Shown here one piece after another: positions 11,299 through 22,117 of a DNA stretch of 64,000 bases; the first letter of the stretch is position 1; every line of letters begins with the position of its first letter. This stretch comes from Smallanthus sonchifolius. Taxonomy: Eukaryota > Streptophyta > Magnoliopsida > Asterales > Asteraceae. The translations under genes were made by a program, and so were the position numbers. The DNA is taken from contig CM042029.1 in NCBI GenBank assembly GCA_023525975.1, positions 86,596,849-86,660,848 of the forward strand, written 5' to 3'. Under the pieces are notes generated by a model. That model worked only from the letters and a program-made list of their open reading frames with translations, was not told the DNA's origin and did no database searches.

Positions 11299-12414
11299 TA
11301 GGTTAGAAAAACGTGTTTTACACGGGTTGAATAAAAGAAATAATAAATAGTTAGTAGCCTGGCAAACTGGGTTGGTCGGGCGGGTTCAGGTCACGGCTCA
11401 GAACTGGTTCGGGTTAAAACGGGATGTTTTAAAAAAAATGACATAATGGTTCGGGTTAGAGCGGGTTGTGACAAGAATGAGTACGGGTCAAAACCTGTTA
11501 TTTTAAACAATGATGTTTTGGTTCGGGTCAGAACGGGGTGTGACCAGAATAAGTACGGGTTAAAACGGGCTGTTGAATATAAACATAAAGAAACCAGCTC
11601 ACCAAAATTTCTGTTAAAGAGCTAAACTCAACGTGAACTCATATAACAAATTCAGAAACAAAAAGAAGTCGACTATGTCAAGATAAAAGAACATAACTTT
11701 TAATTCCTTCTAATAAAACTAATTTTCTTCTATTCCAAATTTCAACTTCCGGCCCATGGCTTGCCTGCAAGTTAACAATTTTAGTGTCCAATTGAAACAT
11801 CAAGAAACCAAAGTTCTGCAAATAGTTAACTAAAAAAGTTATGAACATATGAGCTTCAATTGCTTTACTTGGACAAAGCACTAAGACAAAATCTCATCAG
11901 TTATCATGATATCAACCATTAACCACCAGAAACATGAACAAATATTATAGTTGTAAAATGATATAGCACGAAGATAGTTCTCCAGGATATCCTCTTGAAA
12001 GCATCAACTTGCCAACTCTTCCGCTGGCCAACGCTTTATTTGGGAAAACATAATTAGCTTTCAACTGTTCTCTAAACCCATAAGCAGGAACTTTAGCATT
12101 TATATATATTTTAAAAATAAAAAAAGATTTAAACAGAGGTTATATATATGTATATAACAGTTAGTGTTACCCATAAGCAAAGTTGAAGAAATTTGATATT
12201 ACCTTAAGTCGTAATATGAAAATTTATGAAATATAAAGGAAATATTAAATATTAACAAAGATTTAAGAAATAATAAAGAAAATATTAGTTACCTAGTAAA
12301 GAAATATTAAATATTTAGTAATGAAAAAAAAAGTGGGAATTTTTTTTTGGCTCACAGCATTATAACACGTGACGCTACCGGTTACTTATTTATTAGGTAT
12401 AGATTTAATATGAT
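11299..12414 (-). mobile_element. Probable Helitron with a possible captured gene fragment
   Basis: The left edge has the family hairpin (ACGTGTTTTACACGGGTTGAATAAA type, without a clean CTAG). The right edge has TTATTTATTAGGTATAGA, the reversed 5' end after an ACGTGAC motif. Between them are three degenerate repeats with GGTTCGGGT (11370-11570). A minus-strand stretch (about 11600-12080) has coding-like runs such as SKAIEAHMFITFLVNYLQ and FPNKALASGRVGKLMLSRG that I cannot assign. Confidence 0.4.
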
Positions 12415-12675
12415 ATTTGTGAGTTGATATATATATTTTGCTATTTTCAGGTTATTAAAATTAATATATAGGTTTGTTTCACATATCTTTTAAGAACATT
12501 TATAATTATTTAATCAAAAGAAAAAAAAAATTCTTCAGAGAAGAGAACCTTTACATGTGCAACAAATTAGGGACATAAAAATGTAACGTCACTCTATTTA
12601 ATTTAGAGGCAAGTATATATTCCCATAACAAAATCAAATCAAATAGTACCATATGTAAGCATGTCAAGAAATTGA
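12415..12675. other. AT-rich spacer, nothing recognised
   Basis: No open frame of interest and no terminal repeats are seen. Confidence 0.4.
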
Positions 12676-12873
12676 TACTTATTATGTGAAAGTATCAACT
12701 TTCAACCAAAAACAACTGTTTGATTATGATAAAACTAGTAAGCCTTGGGAAATTTGACAAAATGAAGAGGATGAGACTTATTATGTGAAAGTATCAACTT
12801 TCAACCAAAAACAACTGTTTGATTATGATAAAACTAGTAAGCCTTGGGAAATTTGACAAAATGAAGAGGATGA
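12676..12873. repeat. Direct tandem duplication, 99-bp unit x2
   Basis: The two copies (starting ACTTATTATGTGAAAGTATC) are essentially identical, so the duplication is recent. It directly precedes the CLE-like repeat scrap. Confidence 0.85.
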
Positions 12874-12875
12874 GA

Positions 12876-12930
12876 ATTACAAGCCTACTAGGATGAGAAG
12901 GGCCTCTAGGTATCTAGGATGAGAAGGAAC
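12876..12930 (-). pseudogene. Fragment of the CLE-like 33-bp repeat
   Basis: TACAAGCCTACTAGGATGAG with AAGGGCCTCTAGGTA, then a second partial unit, matches the minisatellite at 7539-7733 in the same orientation. Only about one and a half units are present, with no signal peptide nearby, so it is a decayed duplicate or displaced part of a CLE-like gene. Confidence 0.75.
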
Positions 12931-14144
12931 GGTAGTTATTGGGATGTTCAATATATCACGAGTCATTAGAGCCAACTGTGGATATTTTTCTTCCAATATT
13001 ATAAAACATCAAGTTCTATTTTTTTTTATCAAGTTGAGGTTACTCCAAATACATTGTTAGATGTGACTTTTCTCTCTCAACACTTATAAAATGGCTTTCA
13101 AATGACTAAAATGAAACTAACCAAAATCCGGGTTTAGTTATAAATAAATATTTCTAAATAATATTATGGTGAAAATAATATTTTAGAAATAAGTTGAAAC
13201 AAGTAGTTTTCAAGTTAATAATGGGGTTATGTTAGTTTTTAACTAATTATAGAGATAAATGGGTGAAATGAAAGTAAAAGAGCCAAAAGTGTAAATAGCA
13301 AATTCTGCCATATTTGACTCTTGGAAGTCAAAATTGACCTCACTTGTTGGTGGTGGGTCGTTCTTGAGCAAGAGAGAAAAAAGATAAACGAGTTTGAAGC
13401 TTAAATCGTGCATTTGAGGCTTGTTTTGTGAAGGTTTTGGCTCACACATCACCTTCCTAACATCAAGTAAGTGATTATCTTCCTTTGATTTCACTTTTGA
13501 TTATGTAAGTGGTTGGGTTTTGTAAAAATCCAAAAATGTTGAATGCATGTGGTAAATTGGTGTTAGATTGTGGATAATCTAGCTTAATTAAAGTTGAAGA
13601 ATGGTGATTAACATCCTAGAACCCTTTGATTTTGATTATGAGAAGTTAGGGTTCATATGGTGAAAATTGGGGTGTTTGGATCATGATGCTGGATTGTTGA
13701 ATTAGTGATGATTAAGTGTTTAGGTGGTATTAGACACTTGAACGAACACCAAATTGACCTAATAAAAGTTAGTGAATGAGAAATTAGTGTCAAAGTATTG
13801 GAAAGAAAACTCAAGTAGGTGAGTTTGTATTGAAAAAAGGTATTTGGTTATGGGGATAACCCAAACGGGTCAGTTTAGGTTGGAAAATGAAAATTGGGTT
13901 GTGGACTCAATTGTAATGTGATTATGTATGTATGTTAGATTACTAAACTAGGTGTGTATGTTTAGGTAATCAAATTGCAAAGCTAGAAGGTGGTGCGGGA
14001 TCTTCTAACTCAAAAGGTAAGTGCCTATGCACTTACTTAGTAATGTTGATAAATGAGTGGTATATGTGTTATGATGTATACTACGTGTTGAAATGAATGT
14101 GTGTGATTATTGAATGAACTAGTATGTGGTAAAGTATGAATGAA

Positions 14145-14475
14145 GTTATAGTGATATAACTATAATGGATATGTGTAAAGGAATGTATGTGGTTATAGTG
14201 GAAATACCATAATGGTTATGTGAATGAATGTAGTTATAGTTGAAATGCTATAATGGATATGTGCAATGATTGAATGTAGTTATAGTGTAATACTATAATG
14301 GATATGTGTGAATGAGGTTATGATCTATGAATCATAATGGATATGAGATTATGATCTATGAATCATAATGGATATGAGGTTATAGTTAAAATACCATAAT
14401 GAATATGTGGTTATGATATAAGTATCATAATGGATATGAGGTTATGGCCTAAGTGCCATAATGGATATGAAATGG
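14145..14475 (+). repeat. Array of nine AT-rich hairpin units inside the solo LTR
   Basis: Units of about 25-40 bp each contain TTATxxx - 5 or 6 nt - xxxATAA. The arms vary between units as TTATAGT/ACTATAA, TTATGAT/ATCATAA and TTATGGC/GCCATAA, with complementarity kept in six units. Three units show one mismatch or a wobble. Most units continue TGGATATG. Confidence 0.9.
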
Positions 14476-14960
14476 TGAAATATGAATGTTATAAGAAAAG
14501 AATGAAACTTGTAGTGAAAATGCAAGTGTAAAGAACCTTAATTGACCAAATGGACGCAAACGGGTCAAATGGGTCAAATGGGTGAAAAGGGGTGAAAACA
14601 AGTGTAAATACTTGTTTGAATATGTTTATCGTCATTACTAATGGTGTTATGTTAATGTGGTTATGTAGGGAAAGCTCCGATGTAGGTCAAGGTCAAGTCC
14701 AAGGCGTGGAGGGTTCTCGTGTGCATATGGGGTGTTTTTGGGATTTTAAAGGAAAAATCCGTTAATGTGGTGTATATTGACAAATTGAAACATGTTTTGG
14801 TGTTATAATGGTTGTATATATGTTTGGACAAAAACCCAAGTGTTGGGATAATTTTTGGGAAATGTTGAATTGGTGAAAATGTTGGAAAATTGGCTAAGTA
14901 TGGAACTGGGCAGAAAAATTAACTTTCTGTTTACTGGGTGTCTTCGCGCCACATGGGATG

Positions 14961-15060
14961 GTTCTTCGCGACACGCGAAGGACTGGTTTCTCGGGTGGTT
15001 GTTTTGGGACTCCCTCGCGGCACGCGAAGGGAGGGCACCATGTGTTCGCGACACGCGAAC
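14961..15060 (+). repeat. GC-rich hairpin cluster inside the solo LTR
   Basis: CTTCGCG-ACA-CGCGAAG, CCCTCGCG-GCA-CGCGAAGGG (one bulge) and GTTCGCG-ACA-CGCGAAC occur within 100 bp. Outer bases differ between units but pair within each. Confidence 0.9.
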
Positions 15061-15144
15061 AAGTAAAAAAAAATCTTAGGATAATGCTTCCGCGTGTGTA
15101 AATGTTTTATAAATTGGTTTTCCAATTTGGAGTGTTACATAAAA

Positions 15145-15485
15145 TCCATCCAATTCTTCCAATGTATCGACACCAACATTTGAACTACCGACTATTGAAG
15201 AACCATGAATTGTCTATGAATGAATACCATACTCCTTATGCATACCATTATAAATGCTATTCAATTTCTATTCACATACTTCATCTGTCATGTTAAGTTT
15301 TGAAAAACAATAATCAACAAGCTTAATCTTATACCGCAGGTCTAAAATAATCACAAAAGACAAGACCATACTATAACTTTGCCAATACTTATCAAACTTA
15401 GTTTTCATGTCTTTTGACATGCCACTTACAACATTATCTGCATTGTTAATCTCCTCTTCGTTATACAATTGAATTCTCCACACTT
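15145..15485 (-). pseudogene. hAT-type (RICESLEEPER-like) transposase fragment
   Basis: The minus strand encodes a fragment containing DMKTKFDKYWQSYSMVLSF followed by LDLRYKIKLVDYCFSKL, which resembles the conserved mid region (DUF4413, RNase H-like) of plant BED-finger hAT transposases: a K-F-D-x-Y-W motif and LDPR-K motif. It is open for about 70 residues and then degenerates. The solo LTR sits against its 3' side. No termini are recognised. Confidence 0.7.
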
Positions 15486-15884
15486 AATGAAATATAAATT
15501 GGAAGTAGGATATAAGCTTCTAGAAAACAAAGTAGTGATGTAAAGTTTCAAAAATCATGTGATTCTTTCCACCCTCCACATCTCTTCTAATGGAAAAGTC
15601 TTATAATTTGAATCAACTAGTGCTAACTGAGCATAAACCCGACGAATCCCTTAATCCCTTGAAAACTAATTTGGATTTTTTCGACCATGAATAATGCCTT
15701 ATCTTTCGACTATGTGTAGTTTGGTGATTTTCCTTTTTCTTTAAGATATAGACGATGATATAAAAGTTACCATCTTTCCCTATTTGAGTGGAAAATGACT
15801 AAAAGAACTTTCTACTAGGGTGAGAAATGCACACACATGTCAATTTTTTTAAGAGAAAGTCACCAATTTTAGTATTTTTGTTGA
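15486..15884. other. Intergenic DNA, nothing recognised
   Basis: No gene, repeat array or element ends are seen here. Confidence 0.4.
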
Positions 15885-15887
15885 ACG

Positions 15888-15985
15888 GTGTATTTACGAT
15901 ATTTTCAGAGATAATACGACGTTTTTGTTCTTCTAAACAAATACTTCAATTACATGTGTATTTGACAAACCTAACTGTTTATAGT
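15888..15985 (+). repeat. LTR-end-like fragment, duplicated at 27705-27790
   Basis: GATATTTTCAGAGATAATAC and the following sequence to GTGTATTTGACA recur near 27709-27774 with small changes, as do a few flanking bases (CTAACT). It looks like a copia LTR 3' end. Its shared flank suggests that it belongs to the segment duplicated together with the peroxidase promoter. Confidence 0.6.
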
Positions 15986-16066
15986 CCAAAGTAGCGGGAA
16001 CATATAGTCTCAAGAAATACACTGGCCTACTGTGTTCATTATTCAATAATGGCAGCCATATATCAC

Positions 16067-17285
16067 CACTACTACAAAACTGATTTATTAAGGCGGTTAA
16101 TTTGATTTTTTAATGCGGTTTTAAACCGCCCTAAAAGATAGTGCCCTAAAAGATACGACAAATTTTTTGAAGCGGTTGTTTTTTAAAGCGGTTTTATAAG
16201 AACTGCTCTAAAAAACCCCACTACAAACAAAATCAATTACCACCGGAACCGCCGGAGAACTCATCTGGATCCCTATATCCTGATGAAACTAACTAGAAAA
16301 GAAGCCCCAAAACAATTTCAAATCAAAATCAAAACCTGATGAAATTAACTAAAAAATAAGATAACAATCTATGATATTCATCAACCAAACCCTAAACAAT
16401 TAGCAAACCCTAGTAACAAAATACAAGATCTGTCAAAAAAGAAAACGAAAAAGGAACAAAATAACCTAATTTTTAACGGGTCATCTGTTAACGGAATAAA
16501 AATCGCGCATTTGTCATGTGCTAGTGATGCTGGCTGCGGCAGAGGCGAGTGGTGGAGGTGGGAGCAGGGAGGCCGCGGTGGTGGCAGTGGTGAAGATTGG
16601 CGTTATCGATGTTCTCGATGTTCTTCACCACCACCGGTGTCTCTAGTTGTTCTTCACCAAACCATCGTTGCTCTAGTTGTTCTTCACCCCACCGGCCTTT
16701 GACGTCTCTTCATTGATTCCACCATCGTCTTCATCTTATGAGAATCTGGATCGAAAGGTCTTATAGATCTGGTTTGATTTGGGCAGAGAAGAGCTTGTTT
16801 TGAAATATGGTTTGAATTGGGTGGAGAAGAGAGTGAGAAAGTTGTACCACCACTAAGGGGTGTTTGGATTTACTTTTCAAACTACTTATTAACTTATTAC
16901 CTTTTTCAAAAAGGTAATAAGTCAAAAGTTTGTTTGGATAATTGATGAAAAAGTTAGTTTTAAAAGGGTGAAAAAGTTGTTTTTGAAAAGTAAGTATTTT
17001 CTACTTTTGCAAGAAGTCAAAAGTTAGTTTTAATAAGTAATCCCAAACACCAAGTGTGAGTATTTTTTGGGCAAAATTTTTTTTAGTGACTTACAGCTGG
17101 ATCTTTCCTATTACCTATTTTTTAAGGCGGTTTTGCCTCATATTTTTTAAGGCGGTTCACTAAACCGTTTTAAAAAACATATTTTTGGGGCGGTTTTTAC
17201 TTTTAGAGCTTTGAAAACGTTTTTTTGAAGCGGTTATTTTTAAAACCGTTTTAAAAAAATAATTTGCAATCATGGTTTTAGTTCA
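16067..17285 (+). mobile_element. CACTA-type element remnant upstream of the peroxidase
   Basis: It begins CACTACTACAAAA and carries many AAGGCGGTTTT / AAACCGC repeats in both orientations near its left (16090-16215) and right (17110-17270) parts, as CACTA subterminal repeats do. No matching TAGTG end is seen, so the right end is truncated. The central part (16500-16740) is GC-richer and has short open frames without homology I recognise. The duplicated promoter copy at 27.8 kb lacks this insertion. Confidence 0.6.
16857..17056. mobile_element. MITE with GGGTGTTTGG-type inverted ends
   Basis: GGGGTGTTTGGATTTACTT at the left and AAGTAATCCCAAACACC at the right are inverted repeats. Inside are complementary AAGTCAAAAGTT-type runs. 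It lies within the CACTA remnant. A target duplication is not clear. Confidence 0.65.
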
Positions 17286-17544
17286 TTTGCAAACACCCAA
17301 TGATTCGGTGTCAGAAACTTGCCAGAAGTTTTCAGTGTTACCATTTTAATTAAAACGCTGATTCGTAAAAACAGTTTCAGTTACTTTATTGCAAAACAAC
17401 TAACTTTATTGTAGACACGTCTTTCAATAATATCATTTTAAACTGAAACCATGATTGAAAATCACGGTTTACCATTTTTTTTAGGTCAATGCAACCATTT
17501 ACTACTTATTTTTTTTCAAAAATACACCATTTTGAAAAAAATTC

Positions 17545-17785
17545 CACTTGTAATATATATAATGAGTTGATCTAATATAAAAATATTTGGCCGTAAAGAC
17601 CAGTTATATATAATTATATATAAACAAAAAGTACGTTGATTAGTTGCATGGAGCTGTAGATGGAAGACCGAATCCTATTTTTTAAAGCACAAGAAGGGAT
17701 TTATTCAAAAGTTAGCAATGAATGCGTTGATTGTTCTTGCCTCGAGCAAATACTTTTCTTCCTCTTCATTTTTTTACTGCAAGTG
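17545..17785 (+). promoter_or_regulatory. Peroxidase distal promoter segment (duplicated at 27845-28083)
   Basis: The segment from CCACTTGTAATATAT to CTTCCTCTTC recurs at 27845-28083 with about nine in ten bases alike by eye, including AGTACGTTGATTAGTTGCAT and GAATGCGTTGATTGTTCTTG. It ends about 130 bp before the peroxidase start codon. Confidence 0.75.
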
Positions 17786-17824
17786 TTGATAAACTAGCTG
17801 TTTTTTTGTCTGTACAGTATGTGT

Positions 17825-17836
17825 GTGTATATATAG
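17825..17836 (+). promoter_or_regulatory. Peroxidase TATA box
   Basis: GTATATATAGC lies about 85 bp upstream of the start codon, a typical distance for a plant gene with a short leader. Confidence 0.7.
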
Positions 17837-17917
17837 CAATGGGTACATGACTATTTAATCAAACTGAGCTCCCTATTGTTTAAAACAAGAGGTTAAAGCT
17901 TTCTTCTTTTCAAACAT

Positions 17918-19976
17918 ATGGCTTATCATAAGTCTAATTATGGAGCTATTTTGGTTCATATGTTAATTTTACTTGTAGCATTGAACTACATGCCATGCAA
18001 AGCTCAGTTGTCTACCACCTTTTATGATGACACATGCCCTAATGCACTTTCAACCATCCGATCTTCTGTTAGTGCTGCGGTTTCAAGTAGTCGTCGCAAT
18101 GCGGCCTTACTCATTCGCCTTCATTTTCACGATTGTTTCGTTCAGGTTATGATCTTTTTCCTATGGTGATTCTATTTGATATTGGAAATAAGAACATGCA
18201 ACTTTAATATTGTTTGTTGTGTAGGGTTGTGATGCATCTATTTTGTTAGATGGTTCTGGAAGTGAGAAGGATGCATCTGAGAATAATGGTGTGCAGGGCT
18301 ATGGACTTATAGATGACATTAAAGCTGATGTAGAGAGCGTATGTCCTGGAGTTGTTTCGTGTGCAGATATACTGGCTGTTGCGGCACGTGATGCTTCATT
18401 GGAGGTAATAACAAAACTATTAGAGTTACATGTAAGATATAGGTTCATAAAAGCTATAGTTATTTGACGCTAGGAATATAGGGAAGTAATTTTCAAGAAA
18501 AAGTTGGTAAATTTCTAATAACAAAACTATACGAGTTACGTTTATACAATGGATTCTAACTTTGACAGGTTTGCTAAATTTTCCAAATTACAAGTCACAA
18601 ATTAATACTGAAATTTAGACTATATATGGACGCATAAGTCATGTCAATCAAAGATCTACGCAGGGCCGGCTCAGATAGGGGTGCAGGTTGGGCCGCTGCG
18701 TCAGGGCATGTTTACGAGTGGGGCATAATTTAAAAAAAATAAATTATATATATATATTATAAAAAAAATTAAATAACTTGTAAAATCAGAAAATTTTATA
18801 AAATTTAGGGGCAATTTTTTTTAAATAACTTATAAAATATGAAAATTTTATAAAATTTAGGGGCAATTTTTCTTAAATAACTTATAAAATCTAAAAAAAT
18901 TTATAGAAAATGGGGGCATTTTTCTTATGTCAAGCCGGATACTTAATTTCTCGGGAACGACCCTGGATCTACGTGTTTTTAGAATATAAAAAAGGAAAGA
19001 ATCAAGGATTACAAAATTTGGGGAAATATATTGGTTGACAAAATTGGAAGCTGGGCCACATGATCTTGCTCGTCACCTTCCCATTTCCGTTCACTGGTTA
19101 TTAATGTTTAAAGTTTAGACCCTTTCTGTCATGTTTTCCTTGTCAATCTGGTCAAAATAAGAGTGCGTCAACTCTTGGATCAACTACTCATTGTATGAAT
19201 GCAATATGTAGGTGGGGGGTCCGTCATGGTCGGTAAGACTTGGAAGAAGAGATTCTCCGAGTCCCGGTCAGTCAACTAGTGATCTTCCAAGAGGTAGTAT
19301 GGATCTATCTCAACTCATTGCGAACTTCGGCCGAAAGAATCTCAGTCCAAGAGAAATGGTTGCTTTGTCAGGTTAGATCTACTAAGATTTTCTTATTTTG
19401 TCTTGGCATTCATATAATCTATATTTCCACCCACTGGGGTTGGCGGCCTAATGGCAGAGTCAAAACCTTTTAAATCACTTAAGGTCATAGGTTCAAACCC
19501 ACTAAAAAAAAATTTGACGTTTAAAAAAAATAATCTATATTTCCCAATGATGAAACATGTACAAAAATTGTTGTCCTTTAGGGTCTCACACAATTGGGCA
19601 GGCGCGATGCGTTACATTTAGAGCACGGATATACAACAATGCCTCAAACATAGATGCTACTTTTGCTAGCAACCTTAGAAGCAACTGCCCAGAGACTGGA
19701 ACCGCTGGCAACGATAACTTGGAACCACTCGATTTAGTGACACCAAATACATTTGACAACAACTACTTCTTGAACCTAAGAGATAGAAGAGGTCTTCTTA
19801 CGTCGGACCAAGTGCTCTTTAATGGAGACTCAACTGACAGTATCGTGACTGAGTACATCGACAATCCGTCCACGTTTGAAACTGATTTCGCTGCAGCCAT
19901 GGTTAGGATGAGTGAAATTGACACCCTTACTGGTACAAGTGGGCTGATAAGAACTCTTTGCAGTAGTTCCGGTTAA
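17918..19976 (+). CDS. Class III secretory peroxidase (four exons)
   Basis: Exons 17918-18145, 18225-18404, 19212-19371 and 19582-19976 join in frame to give 320 residues; all borders are GT/AG. The protein has an N-terminal signal peptide cleaved near CKAQ, so it should be secreted to the cell wall or vacuole, where these heme enzymes oxidise phenolics (lignin precursors, defence compounds) with hydrogen peroxide. Visible motifs: distal R67 and H71 in RLHFHDCF, GCDAS, SCADILAVAARD, the GGPSW-LGRRD loop, proximal His (about 192) in LSGSHTIGQARC, and TFDNNYF. Length and the three conserved intron positions fit the family. The C-terminal MVRMSEIDTLTG has Ser where Gly is usual. Intron 2 carries a hAT MITE and intron 3 a SINE. 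No frame damage was found, so it is probably functional. Confidence 0.93.
18661..18965. mobile_element. hAT-type MITE in peroxidase intron 2
   Basis: It starts CAGGGCCGGCTC and ends GAACGACCCTG, with a perfect 8-bp duplication GATCTACG at 18653-18660 and 18966-18973. Inside are three near-repeats of about 60 bp with TTTAGGGGCAATTTTT. There is no coding capacity. Confidence 0.85.
19429..19529 (+). mobile_element. tRNA-derived SINE in peroxidase intron 3
   Basis: A box-A-like GGCGGCCTAATGGCAGAG and a box-B-like GGTTCAAACCC are about 35 bp apart, followed by A-rich sequence. A perfect 15-bp duplication ATAATCTATATTTCC flanks the insert at 19414-19428 and 19530-19544. At 101 bp it is a short SINE in the gene's sense orientation. 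Confidence 0.87.
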
Positions 19977-20081
19977 TAGAGAACATAAGATGTAATTGAT
20001 ATGATAATATATTGATTACAACATTGCACATTGTGTAGTCAAATGTATTCTGCAAGCTTTAATTTGTTCTGATTTGCAAGC

Positions 20082-20087
20082 AATAAA
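20082..20087 (+). terminator. Peroxidase polyadenylation signal
   Basis: AATAAA lies about 105 bp after the stop codon, after a T-rich stretch. Confidence 0.55.
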
Positions 20088-20140
20088 ATTATCTTTCTTT
20101 TAAGAAGTTTATTTACATGATTGAACCAGGATGAACACAT

Positions 20141-20582
20141 ACGCCTGTAAATGAACCGAACGTTCATGAACTGTCCGGCGGGAAGTACATGAATGTTAGT
20201 TCATTTAATAAATGAACGAACGAACACGAACACATTTTTTTCTTCATTTATATAAACGAACGAACATGAACACATGTCGTGTTCGTTCATTTATGTTCGT
20301 TTATTAACGTTCGTTTGTTTGTGTTCATTTGTTTTTGGATGAATCATGTACATTTGAACCACTAATTTACATGTGTTTTTAGATGAATTATTAAGTATTA
20401 GACTTGTTCATTTATGTTCGTTTGTGTTTGTTCGTTTTAGTTTGTTCATTTGTGTTCGTTTACGTTCGTTTAGATTTTTTAATGAACGAACACGAACATT
20501 TTCATTTTCTTAATGAACAATCATAAACAAAAAAATGTGTTCGATTATGTGTTCGCATTCGTTCGATTCGTTTACAGGCCTA
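20141..20582. mobile_element. MITE rich in GTTCGTTCATTT motifs
   Basis: Inverted ends GCCTGTAAATGAACCGAACG and (reverse complement) GCCTGTAAACGAATCGAACG bound a region full of AACGAACACGAAC and its complement, so the whole unit could fold back. A target duplication is not clear. Confidence 0.65.
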
Positions 20583-20589
20583 CGAACAC

Positions 20590-21032
20590 ACATAATAGAA
20601 GTGGTTGTGACAGGTTCAACCAGAAAAAAAAATAATACCTCATAAAATTTTAACATTATATCATAGGAGAATTCGTAATAAAATAAATTAATGCGAAGAG
20701 AAAATAAATACGTATAACTAGTCTAGATGTGTACCATTACAAATGTAATAAACAAGGAACAGAAGAATATTTATGCTTGGGGATATGTGTTTAAACCTGT
20801 CATTCAAACATATTTTACGTCTCCAAAAAGAGAATTGTTTGATTTCATCAATACAACAACCGGAACAGTAGTTGTAGCGTCAATCCTATCGGGGTGGTGT
20901 GGTGATGGTTGAATTATTGAATCTAAACACTACATATATCTTTATTCTTGTTAGTATTACAGGTATCAAACCCAACTTGAATACACTTGAAATCTTGTAA
21001 TCCGAACATGAAATATTTAAAACTTTTAATTA
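20590..21032. other. Intergenic DNA, nothing recognised
   Basis: One open frame (20727-20912) has no familiar motif and is probably chance. Confidence 0.4.
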
Positions 21033-21041
21033 CTAGAAAAT

Positions 21042-21448
21042 CAGTGTTGTAAAAATCGCTAGGCGCTAGTCGGGCGGTGGGGTAGGGCCTAGGCATAGGC
21101 GGGATTAATCGGGGCCTAGGCGGGATTAATCGAATTGAAATTTTTATATGTAATTTTCATTTTTTTATATATATACACACATTTTTATATGTAATTTTTA
21201 TAAAAATGTTCATTTTTAAACCACACCAAAGGTTTTCGCCGAAATTTGGCCGGATATTTCAGGTTTTCGCCGGAATTTGGCCGGAAATTTCAGGTTTTCG
21301 CCAGAATGTTCGCCGGAATCTGGCCGCCTAGGACCGCCTAGGCGCGATTTGGACCGCCTAGAGATTTTTGGACCGACTAGGCCAAAATTAATCCTTAACG
21401 AACCGCCTAGCGACTAATCGGCGCCTAGGCGCGATTTTTACAACACTG
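21042..21448. mobile_element. Mutator-type MITE with 9-bp target duplication
   Basis: Inverted ends CAGTGTTGTAAAAATCGC and GCGATTTTTACAACACTG match perfectly. Flanks CTAGAAAAT (21033-21041) and CTAGAAAGT (21449-21457) agree at 8 of 9. The interior has CCGCCTAGG palindromes and TTCGCCGGAATTTGGCCGG repeats. Confidence 0.85.
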
Positions 21449-21559
21449 CTAGAAAGTATATTTAGAGTCATTTTTTATTAGATAGTTGCGTAAGGGTCAA
21501 GTGTGTAAATATTAAAAGTCTTAAATGGTGTTTTAGATTGTAGGGGTGTGTCGCTTCAA

Positions 21560-22117
21560 GAAACGACATGTCTAATAGGGTTATAATAACCCGTACAATC
21601 TTATGTAGGCGAATTGAACAAATTTGTGATCAAAATCAGTTTATATTTATACTGATCTTCGATTCATATCAATTTGTACAAAAATTGCAATCTGATTACC
21701 GACAGTTGGCATCAGAGTCAATCAATCAAGAGGATAGACCATCAATAAAAAGTAGAGATTAAAAGGGGCACTCAATTCGATTAATTTGTTCCATAACATT
21801 CAATTGGAAATAACAACTAAAAGGAGTCGAGCAATTTGCTACATCAAATCAGATGCGGACATTGAAATTAAGGAGGATCGTTTTTTTTTTGAAAAATTGA
21901 AATTGGGAAACAGTAATCAAGAAATCGGTCAAATCAGAAAAGTCCAAGTCCGAGTCCGATCACGATTGGTTGGAATTATGAATCCATCCGAAGTAGTGAT
22001 CAATGCAATAAAAAACACGAGCCATAAATAAGAAGAGGGGGCGATAAAGATTGAAAGAAGGCAGAATTCATTGGGGAAAAGAAGAAAGAATCAAGAAGTA
22101 AGAATAAAAGCAAGAAG
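21560..22117 (+). mobile_element. LTR-retrotransposon remnant with degenerate primer-binding site
   Basis: TTGGCATCAGAGTC near 21706 resembles the Met-tRNA primer site (two changes) and follows a CGACAG that could be an LTR end. The downstream frame (21786-22031) looks like a decayed gag region but no domain is secure. The copia-like LTR at 22118 interrupts it. Confidence 0.45.

Larger units (their letters stand above)
13112..15139 (+). mobile_element. Solo gypsy LTR (2028 bp) with TAAAA target duplication
   Basis: It starts TGAAACTAACCAAAATCC and ends GTGTTACA, flanked by TAAAA at 13107-13111 and 15140-15144. It is homologous along its length to the LTR at 61718-63702 (shared GGTGAAAATAATATTT, AAGTGCCT...GCACTTACTTAG and hairpin modules). 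No primer-binding site or internal region follows, so it arose by LTR-LTR recombination. Small open frames inside are not credible genes. Confidence 0.88.

Noticed and set aside
16511..16702. Small Gly/Trp-rich frame in the CACTA remnant
   Set aside because: Low-complexity translation of GGTGG repeats with no homology.
19429..19529. tRNA gene in the peroxidase intron
   Set aside because: Box A and box B are present, but no cloverleaf can be formed and the 15-bp target duplication shows that it is a SINE.
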